Below are positions 43,167-52,325 of a stretch of DNA of 64,000 bases, one piece after another. Position 1 is the first letter of the stretch. Each line of letters opens with the position of its first letter. A model generated the notes under the pieces. The model saw only the letters and a list, made by a program, of their open reading frames with translations, made no database searches and was not told where the DNA came from. Both the position numbers and the translations under genes were made by a program. Origin of the DNA: Accumulibacter sp964420975 (lineage in GTDB: Bacteria > Pseudomonadota > Gammaproteobacteria > Burkholderiales > Rhodocyclaceae); assembly GCA_964420975.1 (NCBI GenBank), contig CAYQVH010000018.1, positions 1 through 64,000 on the forward strand, written 5' to 3'.

Positions 43167-45917
43167 ATGTACCGGTGGCTGAGGACCGCGCAAACCGTTC
43201 TCTGTTGGCTGGCCTTGAGTTTCGTCCCGGCAGTCGCGGACACCGCGTCGCTCAAGTTGCCGCCCGGGGTCAGCAAGCTGCATACCGTCGAGGGCGTCAG
43301 CGAGTATGCACTGGGCAACGGTTTCCGTTTCATCGTCTTTCCTGACGCCGCCAAAGCGACGGTCACAGTCAACATCACCTATCTCGTCGGCTCGCGCCAC
43401 GAGAGCTACGGCGAAACCGGCATGGCCCATCTCCTCGAGCATCTGATCTTCAAGGGCTCGAAAAACTTTCCCGACCCGGCGCGGGAGTTCAAGGCACGCG
43501 GCTTTCAGATCAATGGGACGACCTGGCTCGATCGCACGAATTACTATCTGACATTCCCCGCCAACGACGACAACGTGCGCTGGGCGCTGAGCTGGATCGC
43601 GGACTCGATGGTGAATTCGCATATTGCCCGCAAGGACCTCGACACCGAGATGACCGTTGTCCGCAACGAGTTCGAGATGGGTGAGAACGACCCGGCGAGC
43701 GTGATGATGAAACGCATGCAGTCGCTGCTCTACGACTGGCACAACTACGGCAACAACACGATCGGCGCCCGCAGCGACATCGAGCAGGTCAAGATCGAAA
43801 ACCTCAAGGCTTTCTACCGCCACCACTATCAGCCAGACAACGCCGTCCTCACCGTCGCCGGCCGCATCGACGAGCAAAAGACGATCGAGCGGGTCGCCAG
43901 CACCTTCGGTCGTCTGCCAAAGCCTTCTCGCGTTCTGCACGAGCAGTGGACGGTAGAGCCAACGGCGGACGGCGAACGCCAGTTCGTCGTCCGCCGCAAG
44001 GGCGAAGTCCCGCTCGTCACGCTGGCCTACCGGACGCCGTCGAGCCTGCATCGCGACGCCGACGGCGTCAGCATGGCCGCCGAAATCCTTGGCGATACGC
44101 CCAACGGGCGTCTGCACGCCGAACTCGCGCAGACCGGCCTCGCCGCACACGTCTTTGCCTACACCGTCGACGCGCGCGACCCAGGGTTTGTCGTCTTTGG
44201 TGCGACCGTCAACCAGGGCGTGGCGATCGAGCGTGTCCGCGACAAACTGGTCGAGGTGGTCGAAAACAGCTTCGCGCGCCAAGGAGCGACGCCAGCCGAA
44301 CTCGCGCGCGCCGTCGAGCAATCGCGCACGGCGCACGAGCGAGCGCTCGCTGATCCTGAAGCCTTCGCCGTCATGCTTTCCGAATACCTTGCGCTCGGCG
44401 ACTGGCGGCTGTTCTTCTATGCCCGCGATCAACTCGACCGGATTACCACCGCCGACGTCGATACGGCGGCGCGCAAGTACTTCGTGCGCGACAACCGGGT
44501 GGTCGGGACCTTCCTGCCTGACGATGCGCCCCAACGCGCCGTGATCCCGCCGTCGCCGCGCGCTTCCGAACTCCTCGCCAACTACCAGGCGCGGACCGAC
44601 GGTGATGCCGGCGAAGTCTTCGAACCGACGCACGATAACCTCGCGCATCGCAGTCACCTGCGGACCGTCGAGACCTTGCGGATCGTTCTGCTACCGAAAA
44701 AGAACCGGGGGAAGACCGTCAACGTCGCGATGAGTTTTCGCTGGGGCGACCGGGAATCACTCGCCAGGCGCAACGTCGCTGGCCAACTCGCAATCGCCAT
44801 GCTGACCCGCGGCACGAGCAAGATGACGCGACAAGCCATTGCCGACGAGATCGTCCGCCTGAAAATACGCGGCAGCCTGACCCACTTCGAAACGACGCGC
44901 GACAAGCTGCCGGCGGCGTTGCGACTGGTGGCTCACCTGTTGCAAGACTCGACCTTTCCCGAAAGCGAGTTTGAAGCGCTCAAGCGAGAACATCTGACCG
45001 CACTGCAATCGCAGCTCGACAACCCGGAAGACCTGAGCGCCGACGCGATGCGTACGCACTTCAATACCTACCCGCCCGACGACCCACGCCACCACCTCCC
45101 TTTGGCGCAACGGATAGAACGTGTTCAGCAAACCACGCGCGAGGAAGTCGTCGGCTACCATCGCGAGCTCGTCGGAACCGCGCGCGGCGAGTTGGCGATT
45201 GTCGGCGACTTCGACGAGAACGCAGTGGCCGCCGAAATCGCGTCCCTGTTTCCCCGTCAAGTGTCGCGCGCACCCTACAGCCGCGTCGACCGCGAGTTCA
45301 GGGAGGTCGCCGCAAAACGGGTGCTGATTGACACACCGGACAAGGAGAACGCCATCGTCCGCGTCAGAACCGACCTCCGGGTGCGTGACGACGACCCCGA
45401 TGCCCCTGCCTTGTACGTCGCCAACACCATCGTCGGCGGCGGCAGCGGCTTGTCGAGCCGACTAATGGACCGTCTGCGCCAAAAAGACGGAATCAGCTAC
45501 AGCGTCGTGTCGTCACTGTCGATGGGAAGTCGCCAGGCGCTGTCGAGCTGGTCGATCTTGGCAACGACAGCGCCGCAGAACGTCAGCCGCGCCGAGCAGG
45601 CGATTCTCGAAGAAATCCGGCGGGCTCGCGATAGCGGCTTCACCGCGCAGGAAGTCGCCGAAGCCAAAAAAGGGCTGCTCGAATCACGTGCCATCAGCCG
45701 CGCCCAGGATCCGTCGGTCGCTGCACAGTGGTTGTCGTATCTCGATCTCGACCGTGACTGGACGTTTTCGAAGGACTTCGAAGCAAAAATTGCCGCCCTG
45801 TCGGCCGAACAGGTCAGCGCCGCGTTCCGCAAGCACATTGATCCCGAACAACTCACCCTGGTCATCGCCGCCGACAATCGCCGGCCACCAGCCGTCCTGG
45901 GTGAACAAGGCAGGTGA
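43167..45917 (+). CDS. M16 family metallopeptidase (two-domain, pitrilysin/PqqF-like)
   Basis: A 916-residue M16 peptidase with a signal-like N-terminus (WLRTAQTVLCWLALSFVPAVA), so probably periplasmic. The inverted zinc motif HLLEH (about H88, E91, H92) and the downstream TVVRNEFEMGENDP glutamate are intact in the N-terminal half. The C-terminal half has the inactive M16 repeat (GGGSGLSSRLMDRLRQKDGISY). The ATG at 43167 with GGAGAGG is preferred to the GTG at 43161. Such enzymes degrade peptides or process exported proteins. Confidence 0.9.
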   Translation: MYRWLRTAQTVLCWLALSFVPAVADTASLKLPPGVSKLHTVEGVSEYALGNGFRFIVFPDAAKATVTVNITYLVGSRHESYGETGMAHLLEHLIFKGSKNFPDPAREFKARGFQINGTTWLDRTNYYLTFPANDDNVRWALSWIADSMVNSHIARKDLDTEMTVVRNEFEMGENDPASVMMKRMQSLLYDWHNYGNNTIGARSDIEQVKIENLKAFYRHHYQPDNAVLTVAGRIDEQKTIERVASTFGRLPKPSRVLHEQWTVEPTADGERQFVVRRKGEVPLVTLAYRTPSSLHRDADGVSMAAEILGDTPNGRLHAELAQTGLAAHVFAYTVDARDPGFVVFGATVNQGVAIERVRDKLVEVVENSFARQGATPAELARAVEQSRTAHERALADPEAFAVMLSEYLALGDWRLFFYARDQLDRITTADVDTAARKYFVRDNRVVGTFLPDDAPQRAVIPPSPRASELLANYQARTDGDAGEVFEPTHDNLAHRSHLRTVETLRIVLLPKKNRGKTVNVAMSFRWGDRESLARRNVAGQLAIAMLTRGTSKMTRQAIADEIVRLKIRGSLTHFETTRDKLPAALRLVAHLLQDSTFPESEFEALKREHLTALQSQLDNPEDLSADAMRTHFNTYPPDDPRHHLPLAQRIERVQQTTREEVVGYHRELVGTARGELAIVGDFDENAVAAEIASLFPRQVSRAPYSRVDREFREVAAKRVLIDTPDKENAIVRVRTDLRVRDDDPDAPALYVANTIVGGGSGLSSRLMDRLRQKDGISYSVVSSLSMGSRQALSSWSILATTAPQNVSRAEQAILEEIRRARDSGFTAQEVAEAKKGLLESRAISRAQDPSVAAQWLSYLDLDRDWTFSKDFEAKIAALSAEQVSAAFRKHIDPEQLTLVIAADNRRPPAVLGEQGR

Positions 45918-45933
45918 GCGCCGAGCTCACCTG
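45911..45933. terminator. Hairpin overlapping the M16 peptidase stop
   Basis: CAGGTGAGC (45911-45919) and GCTCACCTG (45925-45933) form a 9-bp stem with a 5-nt loop. On the plus strand a run ACTTTTT follows nine bases later. It lies between convergent genes and probably ends the M16 transcript. Confidence 0.5.
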
Positions 45934-45938
45934 ACGAC

Positions 45939-46373
45939 CTACTTTTTCAGACTGTCGCGAATCTCGCGCAAGAGGAGCACTTCCTCGGCCGGTTCGGGAG
46001 GCGCCGCTGGCGCCGGCGGGGGTTCACTCTTCTTCAACCGGTTGATCTGCTTCACCATGAGGAAGATGATGAAGGCGAGGATGATGAAATTGACCAGAAT
46101 GGTAATGAAGCTGCCATAAGCGAAGATCGGCACCTGGGCTTTCTTGAGCGCATCGAGCGTCCGTGGCGTCCCCTCGGGAATCGTACCAAGAACCAGGAAC
46201 ATGCCGCTGAAATCGAGCTTGCCACCCATAACCCAGGCGACGAAAGGCATGATGAGATCACCGACCACCGAGTCGACGATCTTGCCAAAAGCCCCGCCAA
46301 TGATCACGCCGACGGCAAGATCCATGACGTTGCCTTTCATCGCAAACTCTTTGAATTCCTGCAGCATGCTCAT
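45939..46373 (-). CDS. mscL: Large-conductance mechanosensitive channel MscL
   Basis: A 144-residue MscL homologue that opens on membrane stretch during osmotic downshock. The N-terminal amphipathic helix (EFKEFAMKGNVMDLAVGVIIGGAFG) with the pore-lining Gly/Ala pattern, the periplasmic loop, the second helix (SFITILVNFIILAFIIFLMV) and a charged C-terminal bundle (EEVLLLREIRDSLKK) are all visible. It is convergent with the M16 gene. Confidence 0.96.
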   Translation of the reverse strand: MSMLQEFKEFAMKGNVMDLAVGVIIGGAFGKIVDSVVGDLIMPFVAWVMGGKLDFSGMFLVLGTIPEGTPRTLDALKKAQVPIFAYGSFITILVNFIILAFIIFLMVKQINRLKKSEPPPAPAAPPEPAEEVLLLREIRDSLKK

Positions 46374-46462
46374 CGAGAGCCTCCCTGGTCGTTGTTTTCC
46401 GGAAGAACGCGCGTCAGTGCGAAGCGGCTGATTATAGTTTCCAGCCGTCCGCCAGGGAAGCC

Positions 46463-47620
46463 CTACAGGGCGCGCAACCTTTCTCCAGCAGCCGCCAGCG
46501 TCGCCTCCTGCTTGGCGAAACAGAAGCGTACGACGCGATCATCGCGTCGGTCACGATAGAAAACCGAGATCGGGATGGCGGCCACTCCCGCCTCGCGCGT
46601 CAGCCAACGCGCAAAATCTCGGTCAGGCAGCGTGGAAATCGCGCCGTAACCGGCAAGCTGAAAGTAAGTCCCTCGACAAGGCAGAAGCTCGAAACGCGAA
46701 TCGCGCAGCTGCCGCCGAAAAAAGTCGCGCTTGCCTTGGTAAAACGATGCCAGCTGCAGATAGCGCGAAGCGTCGTTCAGGTAGTCGGCGATGCCGTACT
46801 GGCACGGCGCGTTGACGGTAAAGACGTTGAACTGATGGATCTTCCGAAACTCTGCCATCAGGTCGCCGGGCGCCAGAACATAACCGGTCTTCCAGCCAGT
46901 AATGTGGAAGGTCTTGCCAAACGAGGAGACGATCACGCTCCTAGACGCTAGCTCGGGATGCGCCGCGAGACTGTGGTGTTGCGCTCCGTCAAAGACGATG
47001 TGCTCGTACACCTCGTCGGCCAGCACGACGATCGGGCAGTCGCGCGTCAGCTCGGCCAGGCACGCCAGATCGCTGGCGTCGAGCAGGCTGCCGCTCGGGT
47101 TGTGCGGCGAGTTGACGACGATCATCCGCGTCCGATCGGTCAGCAAGCTGCGTACCTGCTCCCAGTCCGGCCGATAGTCGGGAAACGTCAGTTGCGCGTA
47201 GACCGCCCGGCCACCGACGGTTTCGATCGCCGGCACGTAGCTGTCGTAAACCGGCTCAAGAACGATCACCTCGTCGCCAACGCCGACGAAAGCAGCGATG
47301 GCCGTAAAGATCGCCTGCGTCGCTCCTGCCGTCACGGTGATCTCGCGTTCCGCGTCGTAGCGCACGCCGTAAAGTGCGGCCACTTTGTCGGCGATCGCCG
47401 CCCGCAGCTCCGGAATCCCGGCCATGGGGGGGTACTGGTTGCGTCCTTCACGCATCGCGCGGAGAGTCGCGTCGAACAACACGGGATCGGCCTGAAAGTC
47501 GGGAAATCCCTGCGACAAATTGATCGCGCCGCAGTCGGCCGCCAGCTTCGACATGACGGTGAAAATGGTGGTCCTGACTTCGGGCAACTTGGAAACGGGA
47601 ACAACAGACGAATCGGGCAT
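46463..47620 (-). CDS. Methionine aminotransferase (YbdL-type, PLP-dependent)
   Basis: A 385-residue fold-type I aminotransferase. MSKLAADCGAINLSQGFPDFQ and RNQYPPMAGIPELRAAIADKV are typical of YbdL/kynurenine aminotransferase-like enzymes. The PLP lysine lies in SSFGKTFHITGWKTGYV, and NSPHNPSGSLL and RFCFAKQ carry conserved Asn and Arg contacts. It would transaminate 2-oxo-4-methylthiobutanoate to methionine in salvage, though related substrates are possible. Confidence 0.9.
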   Translation of the reverse strand: MPDSSVVPVSKLPEVRTTIFTVMSKLAADCGAINLSQGFPDFQADPVLFDATLRAMREGRNQYPPMAGIPELRAAIADKVAALYGVRYDAEREITVTAGATQAIFTAIAAFVGVGDEVIVLEPVYDSYVPAIETVGGRAVYAQLTFPDYRPDWEQVRSLLTDRTRMIVVNSPHNPSGSLLDASDLACLAELTRDCPIVVLADEVYEHIVFDGAQHHSLAAHPELASRSVIVSSFGKTFHITGWKTGYVLAPGDLMAEFRKIHQFNVFTVNAPCQYGIADYLNDASRYLQLASFYQGKRDFFRRQLRDSRFELLPCRGTYFQLAGYGAISTLPDRDFARWLTREAGVAAIPISVFYRDRRDDRVVRFCFAKQEATLAAAGERLRAL

Positions 47621-47841
47621 CGCTTTACCGAGCAGGCGCGTCAGACAACAGGCGGGCGCCTAGTTTAGAGCCAGTTGGGGCCCAGGTCCAAGCCACCCAC
47701 GGCACCTGGTCATGCGGTACGCTATACGATCCAGATGCGTCGCGGTGTCGCCTTGTGCCGTTTGCCCACAATTCGTACAGGACACGCCGGTCTTGCTCGG
47801 AACGGACGATCGCGCGCCTTGCTTGACGTTTTCGCCCCCTC

Positions 47842-48900
47842 ATGCGTTTGATTTCCCTTCGCCTCGCTGCGCTGCTCGCCTTTCTGAATCCGCTGGCACC
47901 GGCGGCAGCCGCACCGCCCCTGCCGGCGATGGACGCCGATCTCAGCGGACTAACGGTTTCCGGCGTCTCCTCGGGTGGATACATGGCCGTGCAGTTTCAC
48001 GTCGCGCACTCGCGCTTGGTACGCGGAGCCGGGGTCATCGCCGGCGGGCCGTACGCGTGCGCCGATGGCTCAACCTGGCACGCCCTGACCCGTTGCATGT
48101 CGCCTTCCTCATGGGCACCGCTACCCTCCGTCGAGGATCTCCGCAGCCGTACCGAAGCCGCCGCAGGTAGCGGGCGCATCGACCAGACTTCCGGCCTGCG
48201 TGGAAGCCGCGTATGGCTGTTTTCCGGCGGCCAAGACACGATTGTGAAAACACCCGTGATGGATCGCCTGGCGGCGTACTACGCCTTGTGGCTAACACCC
48301 GACGCGATTCAATACGTCAAGCAGAGGGACGCCGTGCACGCGATGATTTCCGCCGCCGATCCACAGGCAAACGCGTGCGACAGCAGCGAATCGCCCTACA
48401 TCAACCGTTGCGGAGATCTCGACGCGGCCGGCGAAATCCTCGCGCAGCTCCTCGGCCCACTGAACGTCCCCACTGCCGCGGAGGGGGAGACGTTGCTCTT
48501 CGACCAACGTCCTTTTGTTGGCGGCCAGGCGGTCGACGCCGGTCTCGCCGACGAGGCGTACGTCTATGTGCCGCGTGCCTGCCGGCAAACGTCGTGTCGT
48601 GTCCACGTCGTCTTTCACGGCTGCCGGCAGAGCGCTGCGCAAGTCGGGCGCCGCTTCGTCGACGGCGCCGGCTACAAACGCTGGGCCGACAGCAACCGAC
48701 TGTTGATTCTCTATCCGCAGACGACCCCCCGTTATGGGCCGGCTTGGGGTTCGACGACCTGGATCAGCAACCCCTTCGCGTGCTGGGACTGGTGGGGTTA
48801 CTCCGGTCCCGACTACGCGACGCGTGATGGGCGACAAATCAAGGCCGTGCGCACGATGCTCGAGCGTTTGGCAGCACCGCGTGAGTCGTCCAGGCAGTAG
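47842..48900 (+). CDS. Secreted PHA/PHB depolymerase-type esterase
   Basis: A 352-residue alpha/beta hydrolase with a signal peptide (to about PAAAA, residue 24). The lipase box GVSSGGYMA near the mature N-terminus gives the nucleophile Ser. FSGGQDTIVKT carries the likely acid, and VVFHGCRQSAAQVG is the PHB_depo/LpqC-type oxyanion motif. Four or more Cys (CADG, CMSPS, CDSS, CRQTSC) suggest disulfides outside the cytoplasm. The family cleaves short-chain polyhydroxyalkanoates or related esters; substrate proof is lacking. Confidence 0.82.
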   Translation: MRLISLRLAALLAFLNPLAPAAAAPPLPAMDADLSGLTVSGVSSGGYMAVQFHVAHSRLVRGAGVIAGGPYACADGSTWHALTRCMSPSSWAPLPSVEDLRSRTEAAAGSGRIDQTSGLRGSRVWLFSGGQDTIVKTPVMDRLAAYYALWLTPDAIQYVKQRDAVHAMISAADPQANACDSSESPYINRCGDLDAAGEILAQLLGPLNVPTAAEGETLLFDQRPFVGGQAVDAGLADEAYVYVPRACRQTSCRVHVVFHGCRQSAAQVGRRFVDGAGYKRWADSNRLLILYPQTTPRYGPAWGSTTWISNPFACWDWWGYSGPDYATRDGRQIKAVRTMLERLAAPRESSRQ

Positions 48901-48903
48901 CCC

Positions 48904-49155
48904 TCACGACGATCGGCTGCGGAGGCGACCATAGATAACCAGCAAGAGAATTGCCATGATGACTGAGGCGATGAAGCCGGCACCCTCACCCGCTCGATAC
49001 CAGCCAAGCCACTGACCGACGACGCCAGCCAGAAACGATCCCGCGATCCCGAGCAACACCGTGGCGATGAAGCCCATGTTCTCTTTGCCGGGGTGAATCA
49101 CCTTGGCGATGACGCCGATGACGAAACCCAGAACGATCGTCCAAACGATACCCAT
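48904..49155 (-). CDS. GlsB/YeaQ/YmgE family membrane protein
   Basis: An 83-residue protein with three hydrophobic helices. GIVWTIVLGFVIGVIAKVIHPGKENMGFI and TVLLGIAGSFLAGVVGQWLGWY are the transglycosylase-associated (YeaQ/YmgE/GlsB) family signature, often stress-induced. It is convergent with the depolymerase gene (stops 4 bp apart) and precedes a LysM stress protein gene on the same strand. Confidence 0.9.
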   Translation of the reverse strand: MGIVWTIVLGFVIGVIAKVIHPGKENMGFIATVLLGIAGSFLAGVVGQWLGWYRAGEGAGFIASVIMAILLLVIYGRLRSRSS

Positions 49156-49210
49156 CGCTTACTCCTTTGTCGCGTGCTTCACCCTGGAAAATCCATTTGA
49201 CGAGGCAGGA

Positions 49211-49726
49211 TCACGAAATCGGCGGAATCCGCAGCACCTGCCCCGGATAGATTTTGTCGGGATGGCTGAGCAACGGCCGATTGGCTTCGAAGATTAGCGG
49301 GTACTTGTTGGCATTGTCGTAGTGCAGTTTGGCGATCTTCGACAGATTGTCGCCGGCCACCACGGTGTAGAAGGTCGCTTCGGGCTCGCTTTGATCGACC
49401 GAAAGCTTGTCATCGACCTGCGCAACACCGGTCACGTTGCCGCAAGCAAGAAGGATTTTCTCTTTGCTCGCCTGGTCGCCGGCAACGCCAAAAACGGTCG
49501 CCGTACCGCTGGCCCCATCAAACGTGACGGTCAATCCCGTGACAACGAGCCCGAGTGTATTGATGTAGGCCTCAATCGCGTCGCCGGCCTGACGGTTCAA
49601 CTCGTCCAGGCGCGCCTGCGCGTCCGCGTCATCGGGAGCACTCGCCAGCGCCTCGGACGCTGCCTCGGTATCCTTGCTGTGAAACAGCTTTTCTCCCGCT
49701 TCCTTGACAAAATCAAACAGCCCCAT
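49211..49726 (-). CDS. lysM: BON-LysM domain protein (LysM/YgaU type)
   Basis: A 171-residue homologue of E. coli YgaU (Kbp). The N-terminus GLFDFVKEAGEKLFHSK, a BON domain (about 60-115: ATVFGVAGDQASKEKILLACGNVTGV) and a C-terminal LysM domain (about 120-170: TYTVVAGDNLSKIAKLHY type, ending YPGQVLRIPPIS) are in the normal order. YgaU binds potassium and aids growth under osmotic stress. Its upstream side adjoins the left repeat of the accessory island. Confidence 0.92.
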   Translation of the reverse strand: MGLFDFVKEAGEKLFHSKDTEAASEALASAPDDADAQARLDELNRQAGDAIEAYINTLGLVVTGLTVTFDGASGTATVFGVAGDQASKEKILLACGNVTGVAQVDDKLSVDQSEPEATFYTVVAGDNLSKIAKLHYDNANKYPLIFEANRPLLSHPDKIYPGQVLRIPPIS

Positions 49727-49821
49727 GGGTCTCCTCCTGGTTGGGTAGTGCCGGGCGGCAGTCAGCCACGTCCGGCGGCGGCCAGTTTATCACTGCTCAC
49801 GACAGGGACAACGGCGTCGGC

Positions 49822-49882
49822 GGTCAAACGCGTTCCGTTGTATGCTTGCTCGCCAACGTTACTCCCCCTCCCGATCGCTCTT
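49822..49882. repeat. Left 61-bp direct repeat of the island
   Basis: The 61 bases beginning GGTCAAACGCGTTCCGTT and ending CGATCGCTCTT recur in the same orientation at 55098-55158 with only two mismatches. At the right copy the sequence leads directly into the 5'-nucleotidase gene. The two copies bracket the accessory genes. Confidence 0.92.
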
Positions 49883-49891
49883 CCTGATTAG

Positions 49892-51140
49892 CAACGAGCG
49901 TCAGCCGCCCAAATCGAGTGCTGGGGCTGCGGCGCGGAGAACCTGGGCTGGACACCGGAGGAGGAAGAATACCGGCGCGATCTCGACGCACAACGCAACC
50001 AGCTCGAACGGCGGACGAACAACATCCTGGCCGAAGCGACGGCGCGCTTCGTCGACGCCAGTCGCCGCGCCAACGAAGCCCGGATCAAATCCTTCGACAG
50101 CGCCCGCACCGGCCTATCGGTGAAACTCGGCGAGATGCAGAGCAGCGTGCAATCGGCGGCCTGTGCACCGCCGGCCTCGTGCTACTACCCGACGCCAGGG
50201 GTCTGACGCTGATCGTGACCACCGACGAGGGCGCGGGTACCGCTGCTGCGCCAGGTCAGTGAAGCCGAACTGAATGCGCTGGTCGGCAGCCTGCCGAGGC
50301 GCAACTCGACCAGCTGGCGGGAGTCCAGCAATGGGCGATTCTGCCTTACGGCAGCCTGCGCGACCTGCCTTTCGCCGCGCTGATCAACCCGGCAGACGGC
50401 AAGCACCTGATCGAGCAGTACGCCCTGGTGACTCTGACCGCCGACGGCAGCGGCCGCTTCGAGGGGCTCGAAACGCTCCCCAGGGTCGCTGGCAGGGGGT
50501 CGCGCTCGGCGCTTCGCAGCCCGACCCGGAGTTCGGCAACCTTGCTCTGCCCGGAGTCCTGCGCGAGGTGTGCGGCGTCGTTCGCGACCCGCAGGCCGGA
50601 CGCTGCCGCGCCGGCGAAGGCGTCGTTGCCGGCCAGCGCTACCTCGATGCCGGGTTCACGCCGGAGATTTTGCGCCGCCTGATGAGCCCAGGCGGCGGCG
50701 CCGGATCGAACTTCCTGCACATCGCCACCCACTTCAAGGCCGAGAAATCGCTGCTCCTGCTCGGCGACGGCAGCAAACTGCGCGCCGCCGACATCGTCGC
50801 CTGGACGCCGCGGCTCGGCCAGTACGATCTGATCGCGCTGTCGGCCTGCGATTCGGGAGTGACCGAAGCAGCCGTCGAATCGCTCGGCGCGATGTTCCGC
50901 TCGCAGGGCGCCAAGGCGGTGCTGGCGACGCTGTGGCCGGTCGCCGATGTCGGCGCCGCGCCGCTGATGGTCGAGTTCTACCGCCTGCGCGGCGAACAGC
51001 AGGCGATGAGCAAAGCCGCAGCCCTGCGCCAGGCGCAACTGGCGATGCTCGGCGGCAAGTTGAAAGCCGAGAACTCGGGAATCGACCTGCGCCATCCGTA
51101 CTTCTGGGCGCCCTACGTGTTGATGGGAAACTGGTTGTGA
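49892..51140 (+). pseudogene. CHAT-domain (caspase-like) protein gene, multiply frameshifted
   Basis: A broken CHAT peptidase gene. Frame 1 (49892-50206) encodes a charged coiled coil (EEEEYRRDLDAQRNQLERRT). A second frame gives VLLPDARGLTLIVTTDEGA, a third VPLLRQVSEAELNALV, a fourth AILPYGSLRDLPFAALINP to about 50480, and a fifth (to 51140) the core with NFLHIATHF (catalytic His) and ALSACDSGVTEAAVES (catalytic Cys). At least four frameshifts fall in about 350 bp, and no start codon or upstream TPR region exists. The catalytic half is open, so decay is recent or that part is still translated. Confidence 0.82.
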
Positions 51141-51197
51141 CAGCGACGCAATTGAGCCGGTGACGATCCACTGGAACCGTCGGCCCTGTCGGGGAAT

Positions 51198-51626
51198 TCA
51201 AATCACGACGAGATGACGGCTTCCTGCCTCAGGAACGGCTTGCAGCGGTACCGCGCGACCCAGCGTCACCAGGCGGCCGCCTTGCTGCACCGCCAGCGCC
51301 AGCAGATAGACGTCGGTCACTTGGCGGGAGCCGAGGACGGCATTCCAGGCAATTCGTCCGCGATCGAGGATGCTCACGGCGTCCGACCAGAAGACGTGAT
51401 GGCTGGTCGCCGTCGCCCCCGCGAGGCGTTCGGCGATGGCTCCGGCCGGCAGTGGGTTGGGGTAGCCGGCTTGTGACATGATCCGGATACAACCGTTCTC
51501 GGTCAGCGGGCACGACGCCCAGCCCGACTGGATATTCTCTTGCAGCCAGGCCATGGCTCTGCCGTGATGCAGGTGATCGCTGTCCAGCAGGGCGATCAGC
51601 ACATTCACATCGAGCAAGGCGCGCAT
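51198..51626 (-). CDS. PIN-domain toxin (VapC family)
   Basis: A 142-residue PIN-domain ribonuclease, probably a VapC toxin cutting tRNA or rRNA. The acidic residues are visible: Asp of ALLDVNVLIALLD, Glu of LTENGCIRI and Asp in TDVYLLALAVQQGG. The ATG at 51626 overlaps the antitoxin stop (TGATG), which decides it over a TTG one codon upstream. It is encoded inside the island next to the CHAT pseudogene. Confidence 0.9.
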   Translation of the reverse strand: MRALLDVNVLIALLDSDHLHHGRAMAWLQENIQSGWASCPLTENGCIRIMSQAGYPNPLPAGAIAERLAGATATSHHVFWSDAVSILDRGRIAWNAVLGSRQVTDVYLLALAVQQGGRLVTLGRAVPLQAVPEAGSRHLVVI

Positions 51627-51874
51627 CAAACGCCTTCCTCGTCTCTCAGCTGGTCTACCTGCTCGTTGGTGACCACTTTCCCCCGTGACGGGAACGGTCG
51701 GAAACCGTGGACGGCCGCCGGCTCGCCGGTGCTGCTGGTCGTCGATGGCGGCGATTGGGTCAGGGTTTGTCGCACGAGCTGCGAGATCACCCGGCCGGCC
51801 GTCGTCCCGCCACGCCGGGCAAGCTCCTTGGCAGCCAGCAAAACATCGTCTTCGATATCGAGTGTGGTGCGCAT
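51626..51874 (-). CDS. Ribbon-helix-helix antitoxin (VapB type)
   Basis: An 82-residue antitoxin. RTTLDIEDDVLLAAKELARRGGTTAGRVISQLVRQTL forms an N-terminal ribbon-helix-helix DNA-binding domain (read in blocks); the C-terminus (VVTNEQVDQLRDEEGV) should wrap the PIN toxin. A strong GAGGAGG site precedes the ATG. It overlaps the toxin by one base. Two palindromes upstream are likely operator sites for autoregulation. Confidence 0.87.
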   Translation of the reverse strand: MRTTLDIEDDVLLAAKELARRGGTTAGRVISQLVRQTLTQSPPSTTSSTGEPAAVHGFRPFPSRGKVVTNEQVDQLRDEEGV

Positions 51875-51900
51875 GAGTGTCCTCCTCGCACGTGATGCGG

Positions 51901-51957
51901 TGATGCTAAGGCATCAGTGCGCCACAAGCAAGGGACGATGCCAAACCCTATGGCATC
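51901..51957 (-). promoter_or_regulatory. Candidate operator/promoter of the toxin-antitoxin pair
   Basis: TGATGC-TAAG-GCATCA (51901-51916) and GATGCCA-N7-TGGCATC (51937-51957) share the half-site GATGC. They lie 27 and 63 bp upstream of the antitoxin ATG. On the minus strand TTGCTT and TAGCAT, 17 bp apart, could be -35 and -10 boxes, the latter inside the first palindrome. Confidence 0.55.
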
Positions 51958-52325
51958 ACGGACGATCGGGGTGTCTTCCTCAAGCCAGCGGCGCCTCCAT
52001 CGTGCCTACTTCACCTGGCCGGGCGTCAGCGCCGTAGGTTGCGCTGAGCCCGCGAAGCCCAAGCGCCTGAACCAGGCGAGAGACGTTTTGAAGCAGAACG
52101 ATGAGACGAGGCGCCGCGGGTTGTTGGGCCTCGCGAACTCAGCCCAACGGACACGCTGCGGCAACCCGGCGTCGAAGCCTGGGGGTCGGGTATCATCGCC
52201 GGGAGGGTGGTGTCGTTTGGCGATGACCGGAGGACGAGGGGGGCCGGTTTCTCGATGAGTGCGTCGTGCTTGCGGGTGGCGATCACCTACGTGCCCAGGC
52301 TCAACTCAGGGCGATTGCATGAATC
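51958..52325. other. Gene-free part of the island
   Basis: No credible gene was found between the toxin-antitoxin promoter and the ISAs1 remnant. The stretch holds the small inverted-repeat element at 52034-52152 and the likely left end of the ISAs1 element near 52307. A possible 86-residue minus-strand frame (52026-52286) has no family resemblance and runs through the repeat. Confidence 0.5.
52034..52152. repeat. Small element with 29-bp imperfect terminal inverted repeats
   Basis: The 29 bases at 52034-52062 (starting GTAGGTTGCGCTGAGCCCG) match the reverse complement of 52124-52152 at 23 of 29 positions. The 119-bp unit has no coding capacity and resembles the GTAGGTTGxGCTxAG...CCCAAC dispersed repeats of many proteobacteria, i.e. 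a MITE-like remnant. Confidence 0.5.

Noticed and set aside
42918..44657. A 579-codon minus-strand open frame opposite the M16 peptidase
   Set aside because: The plus strand has clear M16 motifs; the antisense frame is a high-GC artefact and also crosses the intrinsic terminator.
52026..52286. A small gene of 86 codons on the minus strand
   Set aside because: It runs through the inverted-repeat element, has no recognisable family and no good ribosome binding site.
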